DNA of 64,000 nucleotides from Siderastrea siderea (taxonomy: Eukaryota; Cnidaria; Anthozoa; Scleractinia; Rhizangiidae). Below the pieces are notes generated by a model. The model saw only the letters and a list, made by a program, of their open reading frames with translations, was not told the origin of the DNA and did no database searches. The stretch is taken from the NCBI GenBank assembly GCA_964030785.1, contig OZ034970.1, positions 35,467,943 to 35,531,942 of the forward strand, in the 5' to 3' direction. The first letter of the stretch is position 1. Each line of letters begins with the position of its first letter. Of the stretch, positions 62,647-64,000 are shown one piece after another. The position numbers and the translations under genes are program-made.

Positions 62647-63297
62647 ATGAGAACAGCTATTTTAATCAATGAAATTCTCGAAAGCATAGAAAGATTGATT
62701 AAAAACATCAGAACATTATACTCCAATATTAAAGAGTCATTCAAAAAGAAAAAATGTAACCATATAATATATATGGATAAACATAATATATTCAATTGGA
62801 ATCATGTTTCAGAAAAATTAACGGAAAATCAAATATCTGAGTTGAAAGCATTATACAAATTCTATCATAAGAAATACTGGCTTGCCAAAATGACTTACAA
62901 ATATTTCAAAAAAACAGAACTTGCATGCAACATTACATCTGTTTTATTAGTAGTTACGGGGACAGTAGTTGGCGGCGTTACATTGAATCCTATTCCTCTC
63001 GGAACAATATCTGGCGCTGGGCTCTTACTTAAAACATATTCAGAGGCTAAAAATTACAAAAGGAAGATTGAGATGTCTAAATTCGCCTATACATCTTATT
63101 CAAAGGTTTTAACAGATTTACGATCCTTTATGAGAGGACTGAAGTATGATGAAAAAGAATTTCTTGATTACGTCAAAGTTATAGATGAAATAATCATTGA
63201 TATGTGTCCATTAACTGACAAATTTGAAAAAAATACAACAAGGTATTCATCCAAGAATAGATCTTATTTTTCTGTTCACTACAAACTTTACCAATAA
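62647..63297 (+). CDS. Two-helix membrane protein (216 aa, unknown family)
   Basis: An N-terminal helical, Lys-rich half is followed by two adjacent hydrophobic segments (about residues 92-112 and 114-129) joined by VTLNPIPLG, then a helical C-terminal domain (YSEAKNYKRKIEMSKFAYTSYSKVLTDLRSF...). The two-helix hairpin plus cytosolic helices is reminiscent of SLATT-type proteins, but no motif proves this. I recall similar hydrophobic proteins in cnidarian Polintons. Candidate roles are membrane permeabilisation, virion membrane, or superinfection exclusion; none is shown. Last of the rightward genes, close to the right inverted repeat. Confidence 0.6.
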   Translation: MRTAILINEILESIERLIKNIRTLYSNIKESFKKKKCNHIIYMDKHNIFNWNHVSEKLTENQISELKALYKFYHKKYWLAKMTYKYFKKTELACNITSVLLVVTGTVVGGVTLNPIPLGTISGAGLLLKTYSEAKNYKRKIEMSKFAYTSYSKVLTDLRSFMRGLKYDEKEFLDYVKVIDEIIIDMCPLTDKFEKNTTRYSSKNRSYFSVHYKLYQ

Positions 63298-63469
63298 ACT
63301 TTACCAATAAACTTTACTTCAAATACAAGTTCATCTGATATTGCATGACAATCTGATGACTCATTTCCTCGGGAAAGCCCCTGTGGTTTTCAAGACAAAA
63401 GAACTGTCTAACGCGTTATAAAAACAATTGAAAAACTTAATGACTCATTTCCTCGGGAAAGTCCCTGCG
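63298..63469. repeat. Direct repeats next to the right inverted repeat
   Basis: CTTTACCAATAAA occurs twice at the end of the membrane gene, and a 33-bp segment containing ATGACTCATTTCCTCGGGAA occurs at about 63357 and 63440. The second copy directly abuts the inner end of the right inverted repeat. It could be a 3' processing or replication-related signal. Confidence 0.6.
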
Positions 63470-63869
63470 GACTAATCAAAAGTGAAAGACATCAAATTGG
63501 TAGCTATGTGGTGGATAAAATATCGCTCAGCTGCTTCGATGATAAGAGATATATTCATAAAAATGGCGTGACAAGTTATGCTTACGGTCATAATAGACTT
63601 CGTAAAATTTTAGTCAAAAATTTGGTGAAAATTGAGTGAGAATTTGACTAGGTGCGCTCGCGTGCTTTTATCAGTCAAATCTTCAGTCAAATTTTGGTAA
63701 AGTTTCTTGGAGATTTCATATAAAATTTTATATGAAATTGTGGGTATATAATTTAACAGAAGATTTTGACTGAAGATTTCCTTTAAGTCTTATTTAAATT
63801 TTGGTACTTTTAGTACGTTTTTCCAGAAAATTCCAAAAATGTTTTGGTAGCCTCAAACACTTAACTACT
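63470..63869. repeat. Right terminal inverted repeat of the Polinton
   Basis: 400 bp, complement of 48153-48552. It contains a 168-bp open segment (63471-63639, + strand) that duplicates the last codons of polB, ending in TGA at 63637-63639. This segment has no start of its own. Confidence 0.9.
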
Positions 63870-63875
63870 CAAAAA
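63870..63875. repeat. Right target-site duplication (CAAAAA)
   Basis: Identical to 48147-48152, directly after the terminal ACT of the element. Confidence 0.85.
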
Positions 63876-64000
63876 TGGTATGGAAATCGGGTGATAGTTC
63901 GAAGAGAAATTCCAGAAGGTGAACCTGAACATTTTACAAGAAACAGCAAATGGTTATTTGTTCTAAAACTACCAAGAACCTTGGTTAATTCAGCGAGCGA
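63876..64000 (+). other. Right flank of the Polinton, open in one + frame
   Basis: From the duplication to the window end one + frame is open (REIPEGEPEHFTRNSKWLF is a readable part). If the element is left out, it is in frame with the short open segment at about 48121-48152 on the left. This could be a coding exon or another repeat hit by the insertion. Confidence 0.4.

Larger units (their letters stand above)
48153..63869. mobile_element. Maverick/Polinton (adintovirus-like) element, full length, 15,717 bp
   Basis: It is bounded by 400-bp terminal inverted repeats starting AGTAGTTAAGTG and ending CACTTAACTACT (the AGT...ACT rule of Polintons), with a CAAAAA duplication outside. It encodes the hallmark set: protein-primed polymerase B, chromodomain integrase, adenain-like protease, packaging ATPase, hexon-like major and penton-like minor capsid proteins. 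In addition it carries PLA2, a fibre-like protein, a PPxY protein and several small proteins. Twelve genes read leftward and three rightward from a divergent region at 60069-60192. The arms agree over all 400 positions by eye, so the insertion is recent. It is a self-synthesising DNA transposon or integrated virus. Whether it is active cannot be judged, since the integrase and protease starts are doubtful. Confidence 0.95.

Overview
The window looks like an invertebrate, most likely cnidarian (probably anthozoan), nuclear genome. It is AT-rich, has intron-split genes with GT/AG borders, and is packed with animal-type repeats: LINE 3' ends, tRNA-derived SINEs, a Penelope-like retroelement, TTAA- and TA-flanked MITEs, and a Maverick/Polinton. 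No bacterial-type operon occurs outside the Polinton. The host assignment is inference from repeat and protein style; no ribosomal or mitochondrial marker is present.

Region 1 (about 1-34,700) is a local family of collagen-like genes. Gene A (866-6427, 5' end outside the window), gene B (10998-18415, decayed) and gene C (18965-28305, intact, 7 exons, 439 aa) lie head to tail on the + strand. A lone terminal exon of a fourth paralogue (D, 34483-34677) lies inverted. The encoded protein has a short cytoplasmic N-terminus, one membrane anchor, a coiled-coil-like stalk, a Gly-X-Y collagen stretch and a small C-terminal Cys domain, which suggests a type II membrane collagen. Introns and spacers are filled with foldback elements, tandem arrays, SINEs and LINE fragments.

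Region 2 (about 34,700-48,150) has no intact host gene that I can support. It holds two Penelope-like copies in inverted head-to-head arrangement. One copy carries reverse transcriptase plus GIY-YIG endonuclease; the other is split by a 2.6-kb transposon with GC-rich subrepeat ends. A decayed LINE with a SINE inside it and several foldback repeats follow.

Region 3 (48153-63869) is an apparently full-length 15.7-kb Maverick/Polinton (adintovirus-like) element. It has 400-bp terminal inverted repeats that look identical by eye and a 6-bp target-site duplication, CAAAAA. Minus-strand genes, in transcription order from the centre, are: a PPxY-motif protein, a penton-like minor capsid protein, a small basic protein, a hexon-like major capsid protein, two related minor proteins, an adenain-like protease, a 50-aa zinc-ribbon-like protein, a parvovirus-type phospholipase A2, a chromodomain integrase, a small DNA-binding protein and protein-primed DNA polymerase B. 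Plus-strand genes are the FtsK/HerA-type packaging ATPase, a fibre-like protein and a two-helix membrane protein.

Together the Polinton genes would cover replication (polymerase B primed at the inverted repeats), integration (integrase), and virion assembly, maturation and packaging (capsid proteins, protease, ATPase). PLA2, the PPxY protein and the fibre are candidate exit or entry functions. Most frames are open, so the insertion looks recent. The integrase start and the protease start are unclear, so I cannot say the element is functional.
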